Source: Candidatus Yanofskybacteria bacterium RIFCSPLOWO2_02_FULL_41_13
GTDB lineage: Bacteria > Patescibacteriota > Minisyncoccia > 2-02-FULL-40-12 > GWA2-44-9
Assembly (NCBI GenBank): GCA_001795735.1
Contig: MGKQ01000014.1
Span: 58,789 to 92,669, forward strand
Length of the DNA stretch: 33,881 bases
Direction: 5' to 3'
Both the position numbers and the translations under genes were made by a program. Under the pieces are notes generated by a model. It did no database searches and had not been told where the DNA came from. It saw only the letters and a program-made list of their open reading frames with translations. Below are positions 7,832 through 15,532 of this stretch, piece after piece (positions within the stretch are counted from its first letter, which is position 1; every line of letters begins with the position of its first letter).

Positions 7832-9595
7832 TTGGCAAAACATAAACAAAAAACGAAAGAAGAGGCAAAAAACATTGACGGCTTTCTGGCTCCGTCAGCA
7901 TTTAGCGTTTCTCCAAATCATATTCAAATCGGCAATCAATATGTCCGGACCATACTGTTGGCGACATATCCGCGCTATCTTCATACAAACTGGTTTTCTC
8001 CCATAATAAATCTTGATCGCGTTTTTGACATATCTATTTATATAAACCCAAAAAACACGGCTCAGGTTCTGAGACAGCTTCGCGACCAACTGGCCCGGCT
8101 GGAAGCAGAAGTAATGGAAGAATCAGCTTCGGGAAAAGTCAGAAATCCGATTCTTGAAACGGCCATTCAGGACATTGAGACGCTCCGCGATAAGCTCCAG
8201 CAGGGGACGGATCGTTTTTTCGAACTCGGAATATACATAACCATATATGAGAACTCTCTGCGGGATCTGGATGATGCGGAAAATAAAATCAAGGGCATGC
8301 TTGAATATCAGTTAATCTTCTCGAGACCGGCGACGTTTCGAATGTCGGAAGGTTTTATGTCAACTCTGCCCCTTAATAAAGACCAGCTGAACGTTTACAC
8401 ATCAATGAATACTGAACCTCTCTCCTCTACATTTCCTTTTGTTTCTTTCGATCTTACGTCCAACTCCGGAATATTGTACGGAATTAACACTCACAACAAT
8501 TCTTTGGTTCTTTACGACCGGTTTGAACTTGAGAACGCAAACTCCGTGGTATTCGGAAAATCCGGAGGAGGAAAAAGCTACACCGTAAAACTTGAGATTC
8601 TGCGAAGCATGATTTTTGGAACACAGGTTTTAGTTATAGACCCCGAAGACGAGTATAAATATCTGGCGGAAACCGTCGGCGGGTCAAATATTAAAATCTC
8701 GATTAACTCTCCGCACCACCTTAACCCCCTTGATCTGCCGATCCCTAAAGCTGATGAAACACCGGCTGACGTATTTAAATCCCACCTGCTTGATCTGGCC
8801 GGCCTCCTGAAGCTTATTATGGGCGAGCTGACTCCAGAGGAAGATTCCATACTGGATGAGGCGCTTATCCAGACTTATGCCATAAAAGACATAACTCCGG
8901 AAAGGGACTTTTCGAACACTCCGCCGCCAATACTATCCGATCTTCAAAGCGTTCTTGAAGGACTTACCGGTGCCGAGTCTATGGCAGTTAGGCTGAATAA
9001 ATATACCAAAGGAACTTTTTCAGGATTTTTAAACAATCCGACTAATGTTTCCCTCGAAAACCGTTTTGTCGTTTTCAGCATCAGAGACATGGAAGAAGAA
9101 CTGCGGCCGATCGCTATGTACCTGATTTTAAACCATATCTGGACGCAAGTCCGCCGGAATCTTAAAAAAAGGATTTTGGTAGTTGACGAAGCTTGGTGGC
9201 TGATGAAATACCAGCTCGGCGCAGAATTCTTGTTTAATATCGCTAAGCGGGCCAGAAAATATTATCTGGGCTTAACAACCATAACCCAAGATATCCCGGA
9301 TTTTATAGCTACGCCTCAGGGAAAGGCGATTGTTACCAACTCATCCATGCAAGTACTGATGAAACAGTCTCCGGCCGCCGTTGAAACAGTAAAGCAAACT
9401 TTTAACCTGACTGACGCCGAGAAATATTATCTTCTTGAAGCCCGTGTTGGCTTTGGATTGTTCTTTATAGGTCAGAACCATGTCGGTATTAGGGTTGTCG
9501 CTTCTTATGCCGAAGACCAGATAATTACTTCCGACCCAAGACAGATACTTGAAGTAGAGAAGGCGAAGGCAGAGTGGGCAAAGGAGCAGAGCTAG
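7832..9595 (+). CDS. virB4: VirB4-family secretion ATPase
   Basis: 587 residues with a TTG start and no SD. A roughly 230-residue N-terminal region with a long helical segment (RQLRDQLARLEAEVMEES) precedes the ATPase core. Walker A is GKSGGGKS at about residues 242-250, DPEDEY follows the first strand, and Walker B is ILVVDEAWWLM at about 447-457. A Gln/Arg-rich motor region follows (TTITQDIPDF, NSSMQVLMKQ). All are diagnostic of VirB4/TraC/TrbE ATPases that energise type IV secretion or DNA uptake and conjugation at the inner membrane. Together with PrgI, the TraC-like protein and the VirB6-like protein it defines the cluster. No coupling protein or relaxase is visible, so transfer of DNA is not demonstrated. 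Confidence 0.93.
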   Translation: MAKHKQKTKEEAKNIDGFLAPSAFSVSPNHIQIGNQYVRTILLATYPRYLHTNWFSPIINLDRVFDISIYINPKNTAQVLRQLRDQLARLEAEVMEESASGKVRNPILETAIQDIETLRDKLQQGTDRFFELGIYITIYENSLRDLDDAENKIKGMLEYQLIFSRPATFRMSEGFMSTLPLNKDQLNVYTSMNTEPLSSTFPFVSFDLTSNSGILYGINTHNNSLVLYDRFELENANSVVFGKSGGGKSYTVKLEILRSMIFGTQVLVIDPEDEYKYLAETVGGSNIKISINSPHHLNPLDLPIPKADETPADVFKSHLLDLAGLLKLIMGELTPEEDSILDEALIQTYAIKDITPERDFSNTPPPILSDLQSVLEGLTGAESMAVRLNKYTKGTFSGFLNNPTNVSLENRFVVFSIRDMEEELRPIAMYLILNHIWTQVRRNLKKRILVVDEAWWLMKYQLGAEFLFNIAKRARKYYLGLTTITQDIPDFIATPQGKAIVTNSSMQVLMKQSPAAVETVKQTFNLTDAEKYYLLEARVGFGLFFIGQNHVGIRVVASYAEDQIITSDPRQILEVEKAKAEWAKEQS

Positions 9596-9604
9596 AATAA
9601 TTTC

Positions 9605-9720
9605 TCATTTATCATTTTCCAACTTCCATTGAATTAATATTGTTTCATTTATATATTTTTAGAAAATGGCTCAGTGGTTAAATGGTAAATTATTGGCAAA
9701 TGGTAATTGGTAATTGACTA
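9605..9720. repeat. Degenerate 7-bp array between virB4 and the 9721 gene
   Basis: The spacer starts with TCATTTA/TCATTTT (9605-9618) and ends with GGTAATT twice in tandem (9702-9715), preceded by related words (GGCAAAT, AATTATT, AATGGTA, GTGGTTA) at 7-bp steps. The final step runs into the ATG at 9721 (ACTAATG). The middle part (9619-9670) is AT-rich and less clearly repetitive. No promoter or SD is evident. Confidence 0.75.
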
Positions 9721-10380
9721 ATGGCAGATACCAACCAACAACTTCTTGAGGGTCAGTTCCAGACCGAAGCAAATCGGAGTGAATTGGAGGCAAAAGAAGA
9801 GTCGCAAGATATCGCCCAAGAGGCCACTGAGATGGAAGAGGTTTATTATGCTAACCAGCTTGCCTTTCAAAGAGAACAAGAAGCTCAAGCAACAACCGCC
9901 TTGGCTAAAGAGGGGAGCTCATTCGGTAAAGCATCTTTGTTTAAATATGCCATCATCCTACTCATTTTTGCCATACCCAATGATATTGTTGACGCCATAG
10001 AGCTAACTGGATTCTTAGTTATACTATCTTGGCTCGTATCACTATTTTTATCTGCATCGCAGATTATAATTATGTGGTTTGCCGACTCTGAACTTAAAAA
10101 TGTCCGAGAGCACGTGGGTAAAGTTAAACAATACCAGAAAACAGCGGCTAAAACACTGACTAAAACCGCTTCCCGTTTAGCTAAATTCGCACCCAGAAAT
10201 CCTATTACTAAAGTCTTAATTGGAGCCTGTCTAGAAATGATCCCACTTATATCAATAATGCCGTGGTCTAGTATTTGCACTGTACTAGCTTACATGGACG
10301 AGCGTAAGACCTTTAAAGAAGCTCGGGCCAGTTCCGAAGAGTTGGCAAATATTTCCCAGCAACCTGTCGAAGTAGTATAA
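9721..10380 (+). CDS. Small membrane protein of the secretion-like cluster
   Basis: 219 residues and no recognised family. The first 70 residues are acidic and Gln/Glu-rich and probably form a coiled coil. A hydrophobic block at about 77-120 (SLFKYAIILLIFAIPNDIVD, then VILSWLVSLFLSASQIIIMW) forms two membrane helices around a polar IPNDIVDAIE motif. A Lys/Thr-rich amphipathic segment (about 125-155) and a second hydrophobic pair (160-192, ending DERKTFKEA) follow. Its position directly after virB4, with the same orientation, suggests a membrane component of the same system. That is inference. The start ATG is the end of the 7-bp repeat array. Confidence 0.6.
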   Translation: MADTNQQLLEGQFQTEANRSELEAKEESQDIAQEATEMEEVYYANQLAFQREQEAQATTALAKEGSSFGKASLFKYAIILLIFAIPNDIVDAIELTGFLVILSWLVSLFLSASQIIIMWFADSELKNVREHVGKVKQYQKTAAKTLTKTASRLAKFAPRNPITKVLIGACLEMIPLISIMPWSSICTVLAYMDERKTFKEARASSEELANISQQPVEVV

Positions 10381-10415
10381 TGGGTTAGAATTTATGAATC
10401 CCGCATGAAGTCTCG

Positions 10416-10434
10416 CTCGCGACAGGGTCGCGAG
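10416..10434. promoter_or_regulatory. GC-rich hairpin in the leader of the beta-propeller gene
   Basis: CTCGCGAC and GTCGCGAG form an 8-bp perfect stem with a 3-nt loop (AGG). More palindromic GC-rich words follow up to the ATG at 10469. The 88-bp spacer is far richer in G+C than the flanking genes. There is no T-tract after the stem, so it is not an obvious terminator. Role unknown. Confidence 0.5.
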
Positions 10435-10468
10435 TCCGGAGGACCTCGGCGGAGCTACTTCGTACGAG

Positions 10469-11578
10469 ATGAAAAAATTTAACTTATTTTTAATCATAGT
10501 AGCCATCTTAACCGTTTCCTTTGCCGGCTATGTTTTTATCAGCGGAGGATTGGGTAACAATACCAGCTCGAAAACTGGTACCCTGTTGGACAAGTTTGAT
10601 ACTGAAACTACGAACGAAAACGGTATAGCTGTTCCCGAAAGATCGGGTCCGATCCTGTTATCTGACAGGCAAGTTTTGTCACCAACCGGCTCTCTTAATC
10701 CGAACAGTATTTTATATTACGACAAAAGCACCGGGGAGCTCTATGAGCTTAACTTAACTGACAGTACCGAGAAACTAGTCTCGAACAAGCCACTTCCTGA
10801 TCTTATAGGGGCTGTGTGGTCTCCGCTGAAAAGATCGGTAATAAACCTGGTAAGAATCGAAAATACTCTAAAATTCAAACATCTGGACCTCACCTCGGGC
10901 AATGAAACCGATTTTAACGCCAACATCCGTTCAGTAGCATTCTCTCCGGATGCCAATCTAATCGCATACTATTACCTTGATGAAACCATTAAACTTGATG
11001 AGAACGGCTTACCTATTGAACAGGCCGGCAAGATAGTCCTGTCCCAGCCCAGCGGAGTTAACGGTAAAAAAATACTGGACACTCGCCTCAAAAACCTTGA
11101 AATCAGCTGGCCGGTAGCCGATAAAATTGCCCTGAAAATTAATTCTTCTGACATGTTCCTTTTGACAGAGACCGGACAGTTCACAAAATTATTTGAACAA
11201 AAAATAGAATTAAGAGAAAGGTGGTCGCCAAGCGGTAAAAAACTGCTGTTCTCTTCTCTCACCACTGATGAGAACGGCTTGGTCAAGCCAGTGCTTTGGT
11301 TAAAAGATATTGAGTCAAAAGAAGAAACGCCCCTTGATCTTGAAGGCGATGCTTCCTTATGTGCTTGGAGTAAGGACGATATTACTATTATATGTGCGCT
11401 GTCAAAATCTCCTTCAATCCATGAGATATATAAGATCAACAGTCTCGATAAATCTAGGAAATTAGCCGCCGAACCTAATATGCTTATAAAAGAGCTACTT
11501 ATGTCCGCCGCTGAATATAACCTGCTTATGATCAGCGCCGTCGATGAGAAACTGTACTCAATAAAAATCTCAGATTAA
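10469..11578 (+). CDS. Membrane-anchored beta-propeller (WD40/TolB-like) protein
   Basis: 369 residues. One N-terminal membrane anchor (residues 5-25, NLFLIIVAILTVSFAGYVF) is followed by a linker and repeated four-strand blades: LYYDKSTGELYELNL, VAFSPDANLIAYYYLD, ERWSPSGKKLLFSSL, CAWSKDDITIICAL. The recurring W/F-S-P-D/S-G/A motifs are typical of WD40-like/TolB propellers, which act as extracytoplasmic interaction platforms. It closes the co-directional secretion-like cluster and is followed by a strong terminator. A specific partner cannot be named. Confidence 0.65.
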   Translation: MKKFNLFLIIVAILTVSFAGYVFISGGLGNNTSSKTGTLLDKFDTETTNENGIAVPERSGPILLSDRQVLSPTGSLNPNSILYYDKSTGELYELNLTDSTEKLVSNKPLPDLIGAVWSPLKRSVINLVRIENTLKFKHLDLTSGNETDFNANIRSVAFSPDANLIAYYYLDETIKLDENGLPIEQAGKIVLSQPSGVNGKKILDTRLKNLEISWPVADKIALKINSSDMFLLTETGQFTKLFEQKIELRERWSPSGKKLLFSSLTTDENGLVKPVLWLKDIESKEETPLDLEGDASLCAWSKDDITIICALSKSPSIHEIYKINSLDKSRKLAAEPNMLIKELLMSAAEYNLLMISAVDEKLYSIKISD

Positions 11579-11580
11579 AC

Positions 11581-11607
11581 AAAAAATTCTCCGACGGAGA
11601 ATTTTTT
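11581..11607. terminator. Bidirectional intrinsic terminator
   Basis: 12-bp arms (AAAAAATTCTCC / GGAGAATTTTTT) around GAC, with T-runs on both strands. It lies exactly between the convergent beta-propeller gene and jag. Confidence 0.88.
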
Positions 11608-11608
11608 G

Positions 11609-12094
11609 TTATGGATACGGTTTTACAACTATCCTTCTGTTCGGATCTTCTCCGATGCTCTCCGTTGCAATATCCGGACATGAGGCCAGCTCCATATGGA
11701 CGATCCTTCTCTCATATGCTGACATGGGTAAAAGAGCTTCAGCTTTTTGAGTACTCCTAACCCGAGTTACGGCTTGCCGGGCCAAATCGGCAACATACAT
11801 TTTCCTCGACTTACGGTAATCATTGACGTCTATGATTAAGTTGCCCACGTCAGTCATTCTTTTTACGAACATTGCTCTTAGCACATGTTCTAAAGATTTT
11901 AGGTTCTGGCCGTTCTTGCCGATAAGAAATTTTGCGTTTTCCGGAGTATAAATTGAAAAAACGATTGATTTACTGTTTCTGTCGTCTATTTCTTCTCTTG
12001 CCTCAATACTGCAGTCAACGTTCATAAAACCCACCATCTTCTGCATGGTCTCGGCTATTTGTTCTTTTATTTCGTTTGTGCTTGTCTTGTCCAT
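11609..12094 (-). CDS. khpB: KhpB/Jag RNA-binding protein (KH + R3H)
   Basis: 161 residues. A type II KH domain is seen around residues 45-105, with its GxxG loop in FLIGKNGQNLKSLEHVLR. A C-terminal R3H domain follows, with AYERRIVHMEL and the RRIVVKPYP end. The N-terminal Jag domain found in many homologues is absent, and the protein begins directly with a short helical segment. KhpB binds RNA with KhpA and affects cell elongation and division in Firmicutes. Location next to yidC-yidD-rnpA-rpmH is the classic arrangement (same strand, 61-bp gap after yidC). Confidence 0.88.
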   Translation of the reverse strand: MDKTSTNEIKEQIAETMQKMVGFMNVDCSIEAREEIDDRNSKSIVFSIYTPENAKFLIGKNGQNLKSLEHVLRAMFVKRMTDVGNLIIDVNDYRKSRKMYVADLARQAVTRVRSTQKAEALLPMSAYERRIVHMELASCPDIATESIGEDPNRRIVVKPYP

Positions 12095-12095
12095 A

Positions 12096-12131
12096 ATTTG
12101 AACTTAGGCAATGTAAAATGACAATTGAAAA
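12096..12131. repeat. Short 7-bp-periodic stretch in the jag leader
   Basis: ATGTAAA, ATGACAA and TTGAAAA occur at consecutive 7-bp steps (12111-12131, + strand), with weaker units toward the jag start. The rest of the yidC-jag spacer contains an AT-rich inverted repeat (ATTGAAAA / TTTTCAAT). Confidence 0.5.
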
Positions 12132-12155
12132 TCTTAAAAATTTTTTAATTTTCAA

Positions 12156-12869
12156 TTAATCTTTATATCTTGTCCTAATATACGTCTGCTCGGCCATTGA
12201 AAAAAGTGTTGTAGTAAGCCAATAAACCAGTAGCCCGGCCGGTAAGTTCCAACCAATAATTATAATCATTACCGGAAAAAAATACAACATCTGAGTATTC
12301 AGAGCTTGCATCTCTTTTTGCGGACCTAAGCCGGCTGAATTACTGCCCTGAGTTAGCTTCTGGTTTTGTTTAAGCTGGAAGTATTGGAAAAAACCGGTTA
12401 TAAGAGCCAGAATAACGCTTTTGGTCGTTATATTTAAAAAGCCGAAAGATATTTCATTTATACGGCCGGGATTTTCTACAAAACTATACAGAAAAGCAAG
12501 GCTGTCAGGCTTGAATCCTGCTCCAAACGCCTGGTAAAGAGCTATCAGTATCGGCAACTGAATCAGTAGAGGAAGACAGCCGGAAAGAGGGTTTACTTTA
12601 TGCTCTTTATAAAGCTGCATAATCGCGGCTGACTGAGCCTGGGCGTTATTTTTATATTTATCCTTAATCTCTTTCATTAACGGATTAATCCGGCCCAAAG
12701 CTCTTTGAGACAAGGTTGTTTTTACGGTAAGAGGGAAGAATATCAGCCTGACTAGAACTGTCAGGGCAACTATAGCCATACCGAAATCATTGCCGGGCAG
12801 TATGTTATACAAAAATATAACAGCATTAAATAAAGGCTCATATAGGATTGTATTGTACAGTTCGATCAC
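12156..12869 (-). CDS. yidC: YidC/Oxa1 membrane protein insertase
   Basis: 237 residues with a GTG start, the size of the short Gram-positive type without the large periplasmic domain. Membrane helices are visible at about 8-25, 30-50 (with the conserved Arg in VLVRLIFFPLTV), 97-118, 145-165 and 190-225. Between them lies the cytoplasmic amphipathic hairpin (INPLMKEIKDKYKNNAQ) and the NPLSGCLPLLIQLPILIALY signature. It inserts and folds membrane proteins at the inner membrane, alone or with SecYEG. It is upstream of jag and follows yidD in the rpmH operon. Confidence 0.95.
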   Translation of the reverse strand: MIELYNTILYEPLFNAVIFLYNILPGNDFGMAIVALTVLVRLIFFPLTVKTTLSQRALGRINPLMKEIKDKYKNNAQAQSAAIMQLYKEHKVNPLSGCLPLLIQLPILIALYQAFGAGFKPDSLAFLYSFVENPGRINEISFGFLNITTKSVILALITGFFQYFQLKQNQKLTQGSNSAGLGPQKEMQALNTQMLYFFPVMIIIIGWNLPAGLLVYWLTTTLFSMAEQTYIRTRYKD

Positions 12870-12892
12870 GGTTTCTAGAATCTTATTTTAAA

Positions 12893-13126
12893 CTACGGCA
12901 TATCTACCCCGGCCGAAGAAAGGGGATTACATCGGCAGATCCTGCTTAATGCCCTTAACGACCCCCGCCCAAGACCGTACTTTTTTATTGCTTCTACGGC
13001 ATAATCTGAGCACGTGGGATAGAATTTACAGTCCGGCAAGAGCAAGGTCGGCAGAATATTATGCCTGACAATGGGCCGAAAAATCTTCTGGTAATATCGA
13101 ATTGCTTTAATTATAACTTTTGTCAT
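12893..13126 (-). CDS. yidD: Membrane protein insertion efficiency factor YidD
   Basis: 77 residues carrying the YidD/Hcp signature: YQKIFRPI near the N terminus, the Cys-rich CKFYPTCSDYAVEAI, then KYGLGRGSLRALSRICRCNP. The family associates with the inner membrane and aids YidC-dependent insertion. Its ATG overlaps the rnpA TGA stop by 4 bp (ATGA), which indicates translational coupling. yidC follows 23 bp downstream. Confidence 0.95.
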   Translation of the reverse strand: MTKVIIKAIRYYQKIFRPIVRHNILPTLLLPDCKFYPTCSDYAVEAIKKYGLGRGSLRALSRICRCNPLSSAGVDMP

Positions 13127-13452
13127 CTATTAATACTACCCAGTAGTTTAACTAATTCCGTTAAAATATCCTTAGTTTCTCCCTTCTTATTTGCGGTAAT
13201 TACTATATCGTAATTATTGATATCTTGTAACCAGTCGGTTCTAACGCACTCAGAGAGTTTTCTTTTTACCTTGTTTCTGTCCACTGCTTTTTTAAAAACT
13301 TTTGCCGGTATTATAAACCCGAAACGTGGCTTATTCAGGGTGTTTTTAACATGCCTAATAAACAAAAAATTGCCCCTTACGGCATTCCCTTTCCTAAAAA
13401 CCCAATCAAAATCTTTTTTCTTGGTAAGCCTGTTCTCTGCCGATAAAGCCAT
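13123..13452 (-). CDS. rnpA: Ribonuclease P protein component
   Basis: 109 residues. LTKKKDFDWVFRKGNAVRG at the N terminus and RNKVKRKLSECVR at about 75-87 match the RnpA family (the RNxxKR motif binds P RNA). It assists maturation of tRNA 5' ends. It starts 3 bp after the rpmH stop, the usual rpmH-rnpA pairing, and overlaps yidD at its end. No rnpB RNA is recognised in this window. Confidence 0.95.
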   Translation of the reverse strand: MALSAENRLTKKKDFDWVFRKGNAVRGNFLFIRHVKNTLNKPRFGFIIPAKVFKKAVDRNKVKRKLSECVRTDWLQDINNYDIVITANKKGETKDILTELVKLLGSINR

Positions 13453-13455
13453 ATC

Positions 13456-13602
13456 TTATACGCTTAATTTATATCTTCCTTTTCTTCTTCTCCGAGTTAA
13501 AACTCTTCTGCCATATCTTGAGCTTGATCGGGCAAAAAAACCATGTTTTACTTTTCTTTTTCTCTTTTTCGGCTTATACGTCTGGGCTTTGGGGATAGTC
13601 AT
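13456..13602 (-). CDS. rpmH: 50S ribosomal protein L34
   Basis: 48 residues. The protein begins [17 protein letters not shown], continues with [16 protein letters not shown] and ends [13 protein letters not shown]. This is the standard L34 layout with an R/K-rich body. It is the first gene of the rpmH-rnpA-yidD-yidC-jag run. A strong promoter ends only 7 nt before its ATG, so the mRNA is predicted to be leaderless. Confidence 0.95.
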   Translation of the reverse strand: MTIPKAQTYKPKKRKRKVKHGFFARSSSRYGRRVLTRRRRKGRYKLSV

Positions 13603-13609
13603 GGTAAGC

Positions 13610-13638
13610 AGTATAGAATTTTTTTAAAAACTGGTCAA
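13610..13638 (-). promoter_or_regulatory. Sigma70-like promoter of the rpmH operon
   Basis: On the minus strand: TTGACC (13633-13638), a 17-bp spacer, and TATACT (13610-13615). Seven bases then separate the -10 box from the rpmH ATG, so transcription should begin at or next to the start codon. Confidence 0.75.
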
Positions 13639-13639
13639 T

Positions 13640-13750
13640 CCCGCCCTTGAGAAGCAGAGTTGCTAAATTTACTGACTATAAATATTTTTAATTGCGACAT
13701 TGACATGAAGTTACTAGCATACTTTGATTAAACTGCTTTTCAAGGGCGGG
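13640..13750. repeat. 111-bp segment with 18-bp terminal inverted repeats between rpmH and dnaA
   Basis: CCCGCCCTTGAGAAGCAG (13640-13657) is matched in inverse by 13733-13750 with one mismatch. GTCAAT immediately flanks both ends (13634-13639 and 13751-13756), like a 6-bp target duplication. The 75-bp interior is AT-rich and holds a promoter-like TTGACA-17-TTTGAT (13700-13728, +). It lies between the diverging rpmH and dnaA promoters. Either a miniature mobile-element relic or an origin-associated palindrome would fit. Confidence 0.6.
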
Positions 13751-13778
13751 GTCAATATTGCACGTATTTTTCCACTTG

Positions 13779-13837
13779 TTATAAACAAGCTATAAACTTT
13801 TGGGCTGGTGTAGTCTGAATTTATATTGGTGTATAAT
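13779..13837 (+). promoter_or_regulatory. dnaA upstream region: DnaA-box-like site and -10 box
   Basis: TTATAAACA (13779-13787) lies inside a palindrome CTTGTT-ATA-AACAAG. It resembles a DnaA box (TTATNCACA) with substitutions, and the same 9-mer recurs at 15288 and 15468. TATAAT at 13832-13837 is the best -10 box for dnaA but has no good -35 at 17 bp. It predicts a leader of about 100 nt that contains the whole 7-bp array. Confidence 0.45.
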
Positions 13838-13874
13838 TAAAAATACGTTCTTAGCACTGTTTGTTTTTATTTGT

Positions 13875-13941
13875 TAGTCTCTAGTTTTTAGTCTCTAGTT
13901 TAACTCAACTAGCTCCTATTCACTAGTCACTAGTCCCTAGA
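13875..13941. repeat. In-phase 7-bp array (TAGTCNC) filling the dnaA leader
   Basis: From 13875 to the TTG start codon at 13942-13944 the sequence divides into ten consecutive 7-mers. Eight begin with TAG (13875, 13882, 13889, 13896, 13910, 13924, 13931, 13938), and one more begins with TAT. The commonest forms are TAGTCTC, TAGTCAC and TAGTCCC, and the last unit (TAGATTG) contains the start codon. Spacing is exact over 70 bp with no slips. A TAG every 7 nt puts stops in all three frames ahead of the gene. No SD is present. Confidence 0.92.
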
Positions 13942-15312
13942 TTGACCAACGAAGAATTATGGAAAGCTGTTCTTGGGGAAATGGAGCTTGCCCTCTCACG
14001 GGCAAATTTTACTACTTGGTTTAAAAGCACCTCTATCCTTTCTAAAGAGAGCCAGTCAATTGTTGTCAGCGTGCCTAACGGTTTTATTAAAGAATGGCTG
14101 GAGAACAAGTTTAACAGAAAAATTCTTGATTCCATCAGAACTTATACCCCCGAGGTACGGGAAGTAAAGTATGTAATAGGCATTCCTAAACTAACTCCCA
14201 AGATAGATCTCTCAAAGACTATACTTGACAGAGATTTTGAAGAGAAAACCCCCATCGAATCTGACAAAGATATTGATAGGATAACGAACCTGAATAAGAA
14301 ATACTCTTTTGAGTCTTATATCGTGGGATCTAATAATGAGCTCGCTCATGCCGCTTCACTGGCTATAACGAAAAATTTAGGCAGGCTTTATAACCCGCTT
14401 TTTGTTTACGGCGGGGTAGGTCTGGGTAAAACACACCTTCTTGAAGCCATAGGTAATAAAGTATTGTCGGATTATAAAGATAGTCGGGTTCTTTATGTCT
14501 CGGCCGAAAAACTTACAGCCGACCTTGTCGAGTCTATTAGGAACAGAACTATTGAGGACCTTAAATCTCAGTACTCCAAACTTGATTTACTTATTATTGA
14601 TGACGTCCAATTCATCGCCGGTAAAGAGAAGACTCAGGACATCGTTTTCTCTATATTTAATGAACTTCATGGCAAGAATAAACAAGTAGTTTTGTCATCA
14701 GACCGCCCTCCAAAGGCCATTCCGGCTTTGGAGGAGAGGTTAAGATCACGATTTGAAGGCGGAATGATAGCCGATATAGGCACTCCTGATTTTGAAACAA
14801 GGCTAGCTATCCTTAAACTTAAAGCTACCGAGAAGAAGCATGATTTAGATAATGAAACTTTATCTTATATAGCAACCAATATTCAAAAAAATGTCCGGGA
14901 ACTTGAAGGAGCTTTAAATAGAGTAATAGCTTTTAGCCAAATATATAATAAACCTCCCGGAATAAAAGAAGTTAAAAATATTTTAACAACTTATTTAAGC
15001 AGTCCTTATCGAAAAACATCTCCCCAAGTTGTACTTAAAAGTGTTGCTGATTTTTACAATATATCTTCTGCTGACCTGGTAAAAAGGAGCCGTAAAAAAG
15101 AAGTTGTCAGACCAAGACAAGTAGCTATGTTTCTTCTGCGCGAAGAAACTAAACTTTCTTTTCCTGAGATAGGCCAAAAGCTTGGCGGACGAGACCATTC
15201 AACAGTTATTCACGCCTGTGAAAAAATTAAAAAAGAGGAGTCTATTGATGAAGTTATTAAACAAGACTTGGTTTTAATAAGAGAGCGTGTTTATAACTCT
15301 TTTGATAAGTAG
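13942..15312 (+). CDS. dnaA: Chromosomal replication initiator DnaA
   Basis: 456 residues. Domain I is at 1-80 ([26 protein letters not shown]). The AAA+ core has Walker [15 protein letters not shown] at about 156-170, Walker [18 protein letters not shown] at about 215-232 and sensor [13 protein letters not shown]. The C-terminal DNA-binding domain IV carries the signature [14 protein letters not shown] at about 414-428. It binds origin boxes and opens the duplex. The TTG start fits the family's N terminus, and the next ATG would remove the conserved first helix. It is followed by an AT-rich spacer and dnaN, the conserved dnaA-dnaN order. Confidence 0.97.
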   Translation: MTNEELWKAVLGEMELALSRANFTTWFKSTSILSKESQSIVVSVPNGFIKEWLENKFNRKILDSIRTYTPEVREVKYVIGIPKLTPKIDLSKTILDRDFEEKTPIESDKDIDRITNLNKKYSFESYIVGSNNELAHAASLAITKNLGRLYNPLFVYGGVGLGKTHLLEAIGNKVLSDYKDSRVLYVSAEKLTADLVESIRNRTIEDLKSQYSKLDLLIIDDVQFIAGKEKTQDIVFSIFNELHGKNKQVVLSSDRPPKAIPALEERLRSRFEGGMIADIGTPDFETRLAILKLKATEKKHDLDNETLSYIATNIQKNVRELEGALNRVIAFSQIYNKPPGIKEVKNILTTYLSSPYRKTSPQVVLKSVADFYNISSADLVKRSRKKEVVRPRQVAMFLLREETKLSFPEIGQKLGGRDHSTVIHACEKIKKEESIDEVIKQDLVLIRERVYNSFDK

Positions 15313-15532
15313 TTGATAATTTTTGATAACTTAAGTAAAAGTTAAGATTATAGATTGTTATCCTATTTTTATCCCTGATACTTAAATAGGATATAAACAA
15401 AATAGTTTTAAAACACTTTTATATATTTTATATATTTTATCTTTATTACTTTAATTAATATACTTTGTTATAAACATATACTAGTCTATAATAATAGTAA
15501 TAAGTAATATTAACTAAATATTAATTATAATT
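15288..15532. other. Candidate replication origin (dnaA-dnaN spacer)
   Basis: The spacer is extremely AT-rich (15313-15532). It begins with three TTGATAA words spaced 11 and 10 bp (15302, 15313, 15323), close to one helical turn; in reverse they read TTATCAA, near a DnaA-box core. TTATAAACA occurs at 15468 and inverted at 15288, and a one-mismatch copy is at 15391. TTATCC occurs twice near 15358-15373. Consensus TTATCCACA is absent. Position between dnaA and dnaN, base composition and phased iterons favour oriC. There is no gene in this spacer. Confidence 0.6.

Noticed and set aside
13875-13944. The start codon always being the last three bases of a heptad as independent evidence
   Set aside because: If a period-7 array touches a start codon, a phase with that property always exists. 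Only the in-phase TAG words at dnaA and the uninterrupted period are meaningful.
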